From the NCBI GenBank assembly GCA_018894435.1, contig JAHIPI010000020.1, positions 1-35,936 on the forward strand: a stretch of 35,936 bases of DNA. Direction: 5' to 3'. Below, piece after piece: positions 1 to 8,642 of this stretch (its first letter is position 1; every line of letters begins with the position of its first letter). The DNA comes from Candidatus Omnitrophota bacterium (GTDB lineage: Bacteria; Omnitrophota; Gorgyraeia; JAHIPI01). The notes beneath the pieces were generated by a model that had not been told where the DNA came from, made no database searches, and was given only the letters and a program-made list of their open reading frames with translations. The position numbers were made by a program, and so were the translations under genes.

Positions 1-1
1 T

Positions 2-616
2 ATACTTCTTCCTGTATTTGGAAAGGCACGAGAAGCCGCAAGAAGAGCCATGTGTGCCAATAACCTCAGGCAGCACGGGATTGCTTGGTATTTGTATCTG
101 GATGACCATAATGAGTGTTTTCCCACATATACCGGCTTCGACTTTATGCCGCCAAATGATGGTCAATGTCGCAGTTACACATTTGGCGGTAAGGCTGGGA
201 GTACATCGGGCTATACTTACCTTGCAAGCACTCGACCTCTAAATCGCTATCTTGATGTTGATGATGCGAGTTCCGCTGAAGTTTTTCATTGTCCTGATGA
301 TATGAAGGCATCTGCTGGTGGTGAAACCTATTTTAACTCTTGTGGAACCTCGTATTACTGCAGTTATAATATTTTGTCTTTTGGGTCACCTCCCGCACAC
401 AGACCTCTAAGCACAATCATCTCTCCTCATAGCAAAGTCTTGTTGGAAATGTGTTCTTCTTACTGCATACCAGGACATAGCGGGAAGGGACCAGTCGGGA
501 TAATTACTCCCGTTATGGTGCTTTTCGTAGACGGCCACGTAGCAGGACCTTTTTTATATAACCAAGACTTTGAAAGCGGTGGTGGTAGCAAAGTATTAGA
601 AAACCCAAGTCCATAA
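2..616 (+). CDS. Prepilin-like protein with H...DGH C-terminus (5' partial)
   Basis: The frame is open to the left edge, so this is the C-terminal ~204 residues of a longer protein; the first ATG inside (50) is not the true start. The visible N-part reads LLPVFGKAREAARR followed by a Cys and NNLRQHGIA, which is the stretch that follows the pilin transmembrane helix in type II/IV pseudopilins of the DUF1559-like group. A central HCPDD motif and the C-terminal LFVDGHVAG motif are the family's usual landmarks; the spacing between the conserved His and DG is about 17 residues, longer than the usual nine. The lost N-terminus should hold the prepilin cleavage site and hydrophobic helix. Probable role: surface pseudopilin or cell-envelope protein; no partner genes of a secretion system are in the window. 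Family call is fairly secure, function is not. Confidence 0.7.
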   Translation: MLLPVFGKAREAARRAMCANNLRQHGIAWYLYLDDHNECFPTYTGFDFMPPNDGQCRSYTFGGKAGSTSGYTYLASTRPLNRYLDVDDASSAEVFHCPDDMKASAGGETYFNSCGTSYYCSYNILSFGSPPAHRPLSTIISPHSKVLLEMCSSYCIPGHSGKGPVGIITPVMVLFVDGHVAGPFLYNQDFESGGGSKVLENPSP

Positions 617-675
617 AGCTTTACCGCACCCGCCCCGCCTATCCTCCACCTTGCCAACCCGCCTTCCGTCTTATC

Positions 676-705
676 GGGGTCAGACCCTGATTATGTAAAC
701 TACGT
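676..705. repeat. Half copy of the GGGGTCAGACCC palindromic element
   Basis: These 30 bases, starting GGGGTCAGACCC and ending CTACGT, are identical over all 30 positions to the reverse complement of 12906-12935, one arm of the 56-bp palindrome at 12880-12935. The copy ends 2 bp before the stop codon of the minus-strand gene at 708-2315 and lies 60 bp after the prepilin stop. It behaves like a single unit of a REP-type mobile repeat. Confidence 0.85.
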
Positions 706-707
706 CG

Positions 708-2315
708 CTATTTCATTCTTGCCATCTCCGCAGAAAAGTATCCCCCCGTGATACCGTCGATATTGGCGGTCAGCTCCTGAATACGAAGCTCTTTCTCCAT
801 CTGCTTGCGCTCATCTTTTGGCGGGCTCTGCATCAATTCCACCTGAAGCCTGCGTCTCTCAAAATAAAGCCGTGTAACCTCGTCTATAATGTCGTTGCGC
901 AGTTCGACCATCAATTTGCTTCGGGTGTCTATACTTGTTTGGTCGTCGTTCCAGATCAAACCTCCCAGGTCCCACGAACACCTGATGTCCCATCCGGTAT
1001 CGTCATAATAAGGCCCTACTATTAGCATGTCAGGGTTTGAGCCGGCGTCCCAGTGTACGTCTTGCGAACTGTCTCTGTCTATTCCGACTGAAAGCGTCGG
1101 CAAAAGCGCCCTCATCTTCGCGTCTCGGCGCCATTTTGCGATCTTATTCGGATGGACTTCCGCATATCCTATAGCGGCCTCCTGTACCTGCCGGAAAGAA
1201 GGCTCATTGCGGAAATTTTGCAGTATGGCCTCTACGCCACTATTATTTTTGCTTTTATCTATTTGATAAATATTTCCATCCGAGCCGAAGACGCCGCCTT
1301 TTACCGCTATCCATAAAGCGTTGCCTTCGGCATTGGACGCTATGAAGTTTATCTTTCTTTCCGAAAGTCCGGCGCTCACCTCTTTCCATAAGTTATCATC
1401 GGCGGAAAATTGTATTACGCCCCTGTCCGTAGCTAAAAACAGGCATCCGCCCGAGGAGAGTGAAACGACAAAATTTCTGATTGTGCATCTTGGGAGGCCG
1501 CTTTTCGAAAGCCTTTTCCAGGACGCGCCGTTATCCGTACTCTTGAAGACACCTTTTTTAGTCGCGAGATAAATGATAGAAGGATTTACGCCGTCCACAG
1601 CGATATAATTGAACGCCTTCCAGAACAATCCCCTTTCTTCGGTATATTCTTCCTGAAACGGGCCCTCTTCGCCGGCTATATTGGGAAAGAATATCTTTTG
1701 CCACGTTTTGCCGTAGTCTTCAGATTTGAAAAGCGCCTCATTTGACGATACGAATAACTTTTTGCCATCTATAGGGTTTTGCGCTATAGACCCGAGATCT
1801 TTTGCTGATATACCGTCGTCCGATTTTTTCCATGTGCCGCCTGCATCCATGCTCTTATATACCGAATTTTCGGTCACAGCGAATAAAATATTTGGGTCGT
1901 CGCTGTCCAAAAGTATCTGAAACACGTTGTGGCCCCTTATGTTGCGCGATACATTTGACCATCTGGAACCCTCGTCCGCCGATTTGAATATACCGAGCTC
2001 AGTTGCGAGATATATTGTTTTGCGATCGCGGGGGTTTACAGCTATATAATTGACAGCGTTGTTCGAACCCGGGACCTTGAAGATATTTTTCCAGTTCTTT
2101 CCGCCATCGGTTGTTTTCAGAAGCGCACCTTTTGTGCCGGCATACATTAAAGCGGAATCATTTTTGTCAATATACAATGATGTAAATTCGTAGCCGGCAA
2201 GGCCGCGGCTCTTATTTACCCATGTAAATTCCGTAGATGCTCCGGCAGAAGGATGAAGTGAAAAAATTAAGATAATCGAGATGCAGATTTTATTGAAACA
2301 CCCTATTGTTCTCAT
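708..2315 (-). CDS. Exported Ycf48/BNR-type beta-propeller protein with unique C-terminal region
   Basis: 535 residues. Residues 1-26 form a signal peptide (basic start, hydrophobic core, cleavage near SAGA). At least five Asp-box motifs of the S-x-D-x-G-x-T-W type follow (KTTDGGKNW, KSADEGSRW, KSMDAGGTW, KSEDYGKTW, KSTDNGASW), each preceded by a YLAT- or FAVT-like strand, so the body (about 30-360) is a sialidase/Ycf48-like beta-propeller. Residues about 365-535 are different: helical, with RWRRDAKMRALLP, a Trp/Asp-rich patch and a final charged helix with REL..QELT; no named domain is recognised. Predicted to be periplasmic or outer-membrane associated; known Ycf48-like proteins help assemble complexes, but the substrate here is unknown. 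The start at 2313-2315 has AAGGAG six bases upstream and a good promoter (2370-2398). Monocistronic. Confidence 0.8.
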   Translation of the reverse strand: MRTIGCFNKICISIILIFSLHPSAGASTEFTWVNKSRGLAGYEFTSLYIDKNDSALMYAGTKGALLKTTDGGKNWKNIFKVPGSNNAVNYIAVNPRDRKTIYLATELGIFKSADEGSRWSNVSRNIRGHNVFQILLDSDDPNILFAVTENSVYKSMDAGGTWKKSDDGISAKDLGSIAQNPIDGKKLFVSSNEALFKSEDYGKTWQKIFFPNIAGEEGPFQEEYTEERGLFWKAFNYIAVDGVNPSIIYLATKKGVFKSTDNGASWKRLSKSGLPRCTIRNFVVSLSSGGCLFLATDRGVIQFSADDNLWKEVSAGLSERKINFIASNAEGNALWIAVKGGVFGSDGNIYQIDKSKNNSGVEAILQNFRNEPSFRQVQEAAIGYAEVHPNKIAKWRRDAKMRALLPTLSVGIDRDSSQDVHWDAGSNPDMLIVGPYYDDTGWDIRCSWDLGGLIWNDDQTSIDTRSKLMVELRNDIIDEVTRLYFERRRLQVELMQSPPKDERKQMEKELRIQELTANIDGITGGYFSAEMARMK

Positions 2316-2369
2316 TTGTTTTCTCCTTGTGGTTAGTAATTGATATAGTTAGTTTTTCAAAGGAAAGCC

Positions 2370-2398
2370 ACTATACTATAACAACAAAAATTTGTCAA
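2370..2398 (-). promoter_or_regulatory. Sigma70-type promoter of the beta-propeller gene
   Basis: Read on the minus strand: TTGACA (2398-2393), a 17-bp spacer and TATAGT (2375-2370). The ATG is about 55 bp downstream, with AAGGAG just before it. Confidence 0.8.
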
Positions 2399-2566
2399 GT
2401 GTTTTTATTATCAATCTCCTATTTTCGAATCTTTTTGCCGATTAGCCGTAAATCGCGAAGCATGTCGGCAAATATTGCCGAACTGGCAGCCAAAAACCAA
2501 TAACCGAAGCGCGCGCCCTCACATATATATACGAATGGGACAATGAATTTCTTTCAAAAATTTTGC
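2399..2566. other. Non-coding spacer with one small hairpin
   Basis: No credible gene on either strand; a short open frame at 2306-2503 has no Shine-Dalgarno sequence and no recognisable protein. The only structure seen is a 7-bp stem with a 3-base loop (TCGGCAA / TTGCCGA, 2465-2481), without a T-run, so a terminator is not supported. The spacer separates two divergent promoters. Confidence 0.6.
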
Positions 2567-2595
2567 TTGCCACTCAAAATATATAATTGTATAAT
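2567..2595 (+). promoter_or_regulatory. Promoter of the tRNA-Phe/tRNA-Thr (and MFS) unit
   Basis: TTGCCA (2567-2572), 17-bp spacer, perfect TATAAT (2590-2595). It points at tRNA-Phe 90 bp downstream, and no terminator is seen between the two tRNAs and the MFS gene. Confidence 0.75.
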
Positions 2596-2627
2596 GATGT
2601 ATCTCCGGAAGAGATAATGCCGAGGTT

Positions 2628-2656
2628 CCGCCGTAGGCGGATCAGCCTTCGGCTGA
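2628..2656. repeat. Tandem pair of small palindromes upstream of tRNA-Phe
   Basis: Two adjacent hairpins: CCGCC-GTA-GGCGG (2628-2640) and TCAGCC-TTC-GGCTGA (2642-2656). They lie in the leader between the promoter and tRNA-Phe. The 10-mer ATGCCGAGGT precedes them (2617-2626) and recurs at the tRNA-Phe 5' end (2684-2693), suggesting a partial duplication of the tRNA start. Confidence 0.6.
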
Positions 2657-2685
2657 AGCTCAGGACGAAATAATTGTGCGAAAAT

Positions 2686-2761
2686 GCCGAGGTAGCTCAG
2701 GTGGTAGAGCGCGGCCCTGAAAAGGCCGGCGTCGACGGTTCAACTCCGCCCCTCGGCACCA
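2686..2761 (+). tRNA. tRNA-Phe (GAA)
   Basis: 76 nt with encoded CCA. Acceptor GCCGAGG/CCTCGGC pairs perfectly, D-stem GCTC/GAGC, anticodon stem CGGCC/GGCCG with loop CTGAAAA, so the anticodon is GAA (2719-2721). T-loop is TTCAACT; the T-stem has one A-C mismatch (2735/2749), which is unusual but tolerable. First gene of the unit driven from 2567-2595. Confidence 0.95.
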
Positions 2762-2868
2762 TTCTACTTTGCCCTCAGACGGGCCTGTTGCTTGGTAAGG
2801 GCTTCGTAGGAATGAGTTCCTTCGAAGCCTTACCAGTTATTAGGCTTGCTTACGGCGAAGAAGAACCA
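2762..2868 (+). repeat. tRNA-linked structured repeat, copy A
   Basis: Begins directly after the CCA of tRNA-Phe (TTCTACTTTGCCC) and ends with GCGAAGAAGAACCA, 12 bp before tRNA-Thr. Shares four blocks in the same order with copy B at 8961-9070: TTCTACTT-GCCC, GGGCTTCGTAGGAAT, GTTCCTTCGAAGC and GCGAAGAAGAACCA. Internal arms pair well: GGTAAGGGCTTCGTAGGAA with TTCCTTCGAAGCCTTACC. Contains no gene. Confidence 0.75.
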
Positions 2869-2880
2869 CTTTTTTATAGC

Positions 2881-2956
2881 GCCGATGTAGCTCAGCTGGT
2901 AGAGCAGGGCTTTCGTAAAGCTCAGGTCGGTGGTTCGATCCCACTCATCGGCTCCA
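2881..2956 (+). tRNA. tRNA-Thr (CGT)
   Basis: 76 nt with encoded CCA. Acceptor GCCGATG/CATCGGC, D-stem GCTC/GAGC, anticodon stem GGGCT/AGCTC with loop TTCGTAA; anticodon CGT (2914-2916). T-loop TTCGATC. The MFS start is 24 bp downstream. Confidence 0.95.
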
Positions 2957-2980
2957 TAACTATCTTAACTCGAGGGAGTA

Positions 2981-4234
2981 TTGGTAAGATTTAGAGATGT
3001 CCTGAAAAACAGGAATTTTCTGCTTTTATGGATAGGCCAGATCATATCCAACTTCGGCGATTGGCTTAATAATATGGCGCTCGTCGCGCTCGTATACAAA
3101 AAATCGCCCGGATCTACCGTAGAATTGGCAAAACTGCTCTTTTTTATCATCATACCCGTTTTCATAATCGGGCCTATCGCCGGCGTATATGTGGACAGGT
3201 GGGACAAAAAAAAGGTGATGATAATGGCGGATATATGGAGGGGGTTATTGGTCTTATTGATCCCCTTTTTTATTTTGCGCTTTACAAATTTTCTTCCCGT
3301 ATATATTTTGGTATTTCTCATCTTTTCCATAACGCGCTTCTTTCTGCCGAGCAAGATGGCAATCATTCCGGATGTCGTACCGCACAATACGCTCCTTATC
3401 GCAAATACCCTTTCCGATACCACGCGCATGATAAGCGCATTTGTGGCTTTGGGCATCGCGGGTATAATAGTCGATAAAATCGGGGCGATAAACAGCCTTT
3501 ATATCAATGCCGCAAGCTATTTCATATCTGCCATCTTTATCTATAATATGGCGGTGAAACACACAGGAGCCGGTTTTAAAGACGATATGCTGCGTACAAA
3601 AGAGGCGCTGAAACATGCCATAAAAAAATCTGTATGGACGGAGATAAAAGAAGGCATAAGATTTATTTCTAACCATAAGGATATGAAATTTGTGGTAAGG
3701 ACGTTTTTTTTACTTATGGCGGGTCTTGGCGCGGTAAGCTGCGTAATAATAGTCTTTATACAGGATGCATTCGGCTCGGCGACAAAGGACCTGAGTTTTT
3801 TAACTATGATCTTGGGATTCGGGTGTTTTATAAGCGCGGTACTTTACGGCCGTTTCGGCCAGGGGATCAAGAAAGAGGTTATGATATTATTTAGCCTCTG
3901 CCTGACGGGCCTTTTTATCGTTGCCTTCGCGCTTACCACCTATTTTGCGTCTTATTTTTTACTATCGGCCGCGGTTATGTTTTTGATAGGCATATCGGTG
4001 GGGCCTATAATAGTATCGTTAAATACTATGGTCCACGAATCGATTCCGCAGGCGACCCGCGGCAGGATATTCAGCTCCTTGGAAGCCATAATACACCTGG
4101 CATTTCTGGTATTTATGGTTATAGCCGCTTTGTTCGCGGACAAAATAGGCAAGCTGTGGGTCTTGACTTTATGCGGGATTTTCTTCTCTGTGTGGGGAGT
4201 AGCAGGCCTTATAAAGAATATGAGAGAGGCATAG
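2981..4234 (+). CDS. MFS permease (MFS_3 / EntS-like exporter family)
   Basis: 417 residues, about 12 hydrophobic segments. The N-terminus (FRDVLKNRNFLLLWIGQ followed by SNFGDW) and the loop DRWDKKKVMI match the MFS group that contains the enterobactin exporter EntS and related drug or metabolite exporters; substrate cannot be told. Start is TTG at 2981, chosen because CGAGGGAG lies just upstream (2971-2978) and the family's conserved N-terminus starts a few residues later; no ATG would keep it. Located 24 bp behind tRNA-Thr without an own promoter, so probably read through from the tRNA promoter. It is convergent with the small gene at 4248-4418 with only 13 bp between them. Confidence 0.85.
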   Translation: MVRFRDVLKNRNFLLLWIGQIISNFGDWLNNMALVALVYKKSPGSTVELAKLLFFIIIPVFIIGPIAGVYVDRWDKKKVMIMADIWRGLLVLLIPFFILRFTNFLPVYILVFLIFSITRFFLPSKMAIIPDVVPHNTLLIANTLSDTTRMISAFVALGIAGIIVDKIGAINSLYINAASYFISAIFIYNMAVKHTGAGFKDDMLRTKEALKHAIKKSVWTEIKEGIRFISNHKDMKFVVRTFFLLMAGLGAVSCVIIVFIQDAFGSATKDLSFLTMILGFGCFISAVLYGRFGQGIKKEVMILFSLCLTGLFIVAFALTTYFASYFLLSAAVMFLIGISVGPIIVSLNTMVHESIPQATRGRIFSSLEAIIHLAFLVFMVIAALFADKIGKLWVLTLCGIFFSVWGVAGLIKNMREA

Positions 4235-4247
4235 GGAAGACTTAGTT

Positions 4248-4418
4248 TTACCTTACCTTACTTTTCTTGTTGGATCTTTTCGGGCTGAGGCAGTCCCTGT
4301 AGGAATTGCATGCCGCGCAGCAGATATTTTCCTCGCTTCGTTCACCCCTGTACCATTTTGTCTCGCATGTCCAGAATATCTGGCACTTTTCGCAGCAATG
4401 GAGTTTTTCGTTATTCAT
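4248..4418 (-). CDS. 56-residue protein with two CC-x2-C-x5-C motifs
   Basis: Starts MNNEKLHCCEKC. It has eight cysteines at 8, 9, 12, 18 and 33, 34, 37, 43: the pattern CC-x2-C-x5-C occurs twice, exactly 25 residues apart, so the protein is an internal duplication of a four-Cys unit. Such spacing suits two small metal sites (zinc or Fe-S), but there is no experimental anchor. Between the units lies a charged stretch (ETKWYRGERSEE) and the tail is Lys/Arg-rich, compatible with nucleic-acid or acidic-protein contact. A strong ribosome site (TAAGGAGG, 5 bases before ATG) and a promoter with 17-bp spacer (4457-4485) argue that the gene is real despite its size. No signal peptide, so cytoplasmic. 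Function unknown. Confidence 0.8.
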   Translation of the reverse strand: MNNEKLHCCEKCQIFWTCETKWYRGERSEENICCAACNSYRDCLSPKRSNKKSKVR

Positions 4419-4456
4419 ATTGCCTCCTTATCGCGCCGGCCTAACGGCTTAAGTCG

Positions 4457-4485
4457 AGTATATCCAATATGAATATACAAGTCAA
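4457..4485 (-). promoter_or_regulatory. Promoter of the Cys-rich small protein
   Basis: Minus strand: TTGACT (4485-4480), 17-bp spacer, TATACT (4462-4457). The ATG is 39 bp further on. Confidence 0.75.
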
Positions 4486-4503
4486 GGGAAGAAGCGAGAG
4501 AGG

Positions 4504-4532
4504 TTGACAAAGAGACGCGGGGCTATTAAAAT
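4504..4532 (+). promoter_or_regulatory. Promoter of the thioredoxin gene
   Basis: TTGACA (4504-4509), 17-bp spacer, TAAAAT (4527-4532), then AGGAAGGAG (4542-4550) and ATG at 4561. Diverges from the promoter at 4457-4485 with under 20 bp between the two -35 boxes. Confidence 0.8.
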
Positions 4533-4560
4533 AGAATAAACAGGAAGGAGCTTGTAGCTC

Positions 4561-4890
4561 ATGGAGCATATAAGAGATATCACAAAAGATAATTTTGATA
4601 AGGAGGTAGTCAAAGCGAAGCTGCCTGTCATCATCGATTTTTGGGCAGAGTGGTGCATGCCGTGCAAGATGCTATCTCCCGTTATAGACGAGGTAGCGAA
4701 AGAATTTGCCGGCAAACTTAGAATAGGAAAAATAAATGTAGACGAAGATGCGGAACTTGCTTCCCAGCTGATGGTCATGAATATACCCACACTCCTATTT
4801 TTTAAAGACGGCAGGGAAGTAAAAAGGGCCGTAGGTGTACTTTCCAAAAAAGAACTTCTAAAGAAGATAGATGAGGCATTTGGTGAATAG
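4561..4890 (+). CDS. trxA: Thioredoxin
   Basis: 109 residues, the usual length for a single-domain thioredoxin. Active site WCMPCK (Cys32 and Cys35), with Met instead of the common Gly at the second position of the CxxC, a substitution seen in some thioredoxin lines and expected to tune redox potential. The buried Asp26 (VIIDFWAEW) and the cis-Pro loop MNIPTLLFF are present. Cytoplasmic: no signal peptide. Reduces disulfides in target proteins using a thioredoxin reductase not found here. Own promoter and strong ribosome site. The next gene overlaps its 3' end, so the two are probably translated together; a redox link to that ASKHA protein is possible but unproven. Confidence 0.95.
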   Translation: MEHIRDITKDNFDKEVVKAKLPVIIDFWAEWCMPCKMLSPVIDEVAKEFAGKLRIGKINVDEDAELASQLMVMNIPTLLFFKDGREVKRAVGVLSKKELLKKIDEAFGE

Positions 4891-5968
4891 AGATCCCGGA
4901 AAAAGGATCCTTGGCGCCGCCATAGATATCGGCACAAGCGATATAAAAGGCGCACTTCTTGATATTAAGTCCAAAAAAGAACTGGCGCGCGCCTCCGTGC
5001 CCAACGAGCAAGGGGCCTTTGGAAGAGATGTCATTACAAGGCTTCATTTCGCAACGACGAATAAAAAAGGCCCGAAAGAGTTGAAGAAAAGGGTCATCTC
5101 TGCCATAAATAAATTGTTGGCTCGGCTCGCGAAAGAAGCCGAAGTAGACAAAAATTGCATAAAAAAAGTACTGGCGGTCGGCAACAGCACGATGTACCAT
5201 CTTATCTTTATGGTAAGGGCCGATTCGCTTGCAAGGGCACCTTTTCAGCCGGCCGCGAAAAAGATGCGCACAAAGAACGCCCGCGCAATGGGCATAAACG
5301 CGGCGAAAAACGCTGAGTTTAAATTTTTGCCTAATGTAGCCGGATTCGTCGGCTCCGATACGCTGGCGGTGATTTTATCGACCAAAATAAATAAAAAAAA
5401 GAATCATTCTCTCATAGTGGACATAGGAACGAACGGCGAGATAGTGCTGGGCTCAAAAAATAAAATACTCGTTACCTCATGCGCTTGCGGCCCTGCCTTT
5501 GAGGGTAGGTATATCCGTCCCGGCACGAAACTCATAGACCTGGTAGCGGGGCTTTTGGATAAAGGTATAATAGATAAGACCGGCAGAATGGCGGTAAATA
5601 AAACACCCCTGACACAGGCAAATGTAAGGGAAGCGCAGGTCGCGAAGGCGGCGCTGGCTGCCGGCGTGGAGATCTTGCTGCGTAAGGCCCGTATAGGCGT
5701 AAAAGATATCGACAGGTTATATATAACCGGCAATTTCGGCGCAAATATCAATGTAAGGAATGCAAAAAAGATAGGGCTTATACCTGCGGGGATAAGGGGT
5801 AATAAGATAACCATTTTAAAAGACGGCGCGCTTTCGGGGGCAAAGAAAGTTCTGCTCAAACCGGAAAAAGAGCGCGAAATAAAAGACATTCTGGCTATAT
5901 GCGAGCATGTGGAGCTCCACAAGGATAAGGATTTCCAGGATATTTTTGCCGCTTTTATGAGCTTTTAG
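4883..5968 (+). CDS. Stand-alone ASKHA protein (DUF4445/RACo C-terminal domain)
   Basis: 361 residues. DIGTS (15-19) and VDIGTNGE (about 179-186) are the two phosphate-binding loops of the ASKHA ATPase fold; CGPAFEG and ITGNFGANINVRNA are typical of DUF4445 proteins, the C-terminal part of RACo/RamA-type ATP-dependent activators that reduce Co(II) corrinoid proteins. The N-terminal 2Fe-2S ferredoxin domain and the middle domain of RACo are absent: the protein begins almost directly at the ASKHA fold, so an electron donor would have to be separate. Start GTG 4883 is preferred because GAGG lies 6 bases upstream and overlap with trxA is only 8 bp; an ATG at 4871 would overlap by 20 bp with a poorer site. 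No corrinoid methyltransferase genes lie in the window, so the substrate is open. Confidence 0.75.
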   Translation: MNRDPGKRILGAAIDIGTSDIKGALLDIKSKKELARASVPNEQGAFGRDVITRLHFATTNKKGPKELKKRVISAINKLLARLAKEAEVDKNCIKKVLAVGNSTMYHLIFMVRADSLARAPFQPAAKKMRTKNARAMGINAAKNAEFKFLPNVAGFVGSDTLAVILSTKINKKKNHSLIVDIGTNGEIVLGSKNKILVTSCACGPAFEGRYIRPGTKLIDLVAGLLDKGIIDKTGRMAVNKTPLTQANVREAQVAKAALAAGVEILLRKARIGVKDIDRLYITGNFGANINVRNAKKIGLIPAGIRGNKITILKDGALSGAKKVLLKPEKEREIKDILAICEHVELHKDKDFQDIFAAFMSF

Positions 5969-6004
5969 AGGCGCCTTCCCCGCGAACGTAAAAACTGAAT
6001 GGGC

Positions 6005-6039
6005 TTGACTATACAGGGTATATATGATATCTTATACCC
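6005..6039 (+). promoter_or_regulatory. Promoter of purN with an inverted repeat over the -10
   Basis: TTGACT (6005-6010), 17-bp spacer, TATCTT (6028-6033); purN starts at 6075. The inverted repeat GGGTATA-N10-TATACCC (6016-6039) covers the spacer and -10 region, a placement typical of a repressor operator. It has no T-run, so a terminator is unlikely. Confidence 0.6.
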
Positions 6040-6074
6040 TCTATATAGCCTTGATAATCGCTTTGGAGTAGAAT

Positions 6075-8238
<2,164 letters not shown>

Positions 8239-8249
<11 letters not shown>

Positions 8250-8619
8250 AGCGAAGTTTTTTGTTGTACTGTTGGTCTCTGTTCTGGCCATTTCGTTCTC
8301 TATGGTAACTAAGGCCGAAGCGGGAAGCCCGTTCGCAGACGCGGTCATGAAGATGTTCGGTTATGGCGCGAAGACGACCGAAAAGACTGTTAACGCAGTA
8401 GGTACAGGAGTAAAAAAGACAGGTGATATGGTAGGCCAGGAAGCAAAAGATTTGGGTGACGTGGTCACCGGCAAGGGCTCGAAAGTAAAAGATGTTATCG
8501 TGAACCCTGTCACAAAAAGCACCGAAGCAGTCGGCGGGACCGCTTATGGCGTAGTAAACGCGCCCATAGAAGCGGGTAAGGAAGTATACGGCACAAAAGA
8601 AGCATGCGAGACGAAGTAA
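8239..8619 (+). CDS. Small exported protein, unknown function
   Basis: 126 residues with a clear signal peptide (cleavage after KAEA, residue 28). The mature part is rich in Gly, Lys, Thr and Val with alternating segments such as AKTTEKTVNAVGTGVKKTG and PVTKSTEAVGGTAYGVVNAP, giving a loosely periodic amphipathic pattern and one late Cys. No family is recognised. AGGAGGAG (8227-8234) precedes the ATG with good spacing, and the gene overlaps the ftsB-like gene by 11 bp, so it is expressed with the eno unit. Probably periplasmic or envelope associated. Confidence 0.75.
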
Positions 8620-8642
8620 TAATTTTCAATAAGTAGGTTTAT

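Noticed and set aside
2306-2503. 65-codon open frame in the spacer after the beta-propeller gene
   Set aside because: It overlaps the promoter and start of the minus-strand gene, is AT-rich hydrophobic by chance and has no Shine-Dalgarno sequence.
2674-2994. Open frame of 106 codons across the tRNA-Phe/tRNA-Thr region
   Set aside because: It consists of two tRNA genes and a structured repeat; no protein similarity and no ribosome site.
3254-3676. 140-codon minus-strand open frame within the MFS gene
   Set aside because: Shadow of a membrane-protein gene; high Tyr/Arg/Cys content typical of antisense frames.
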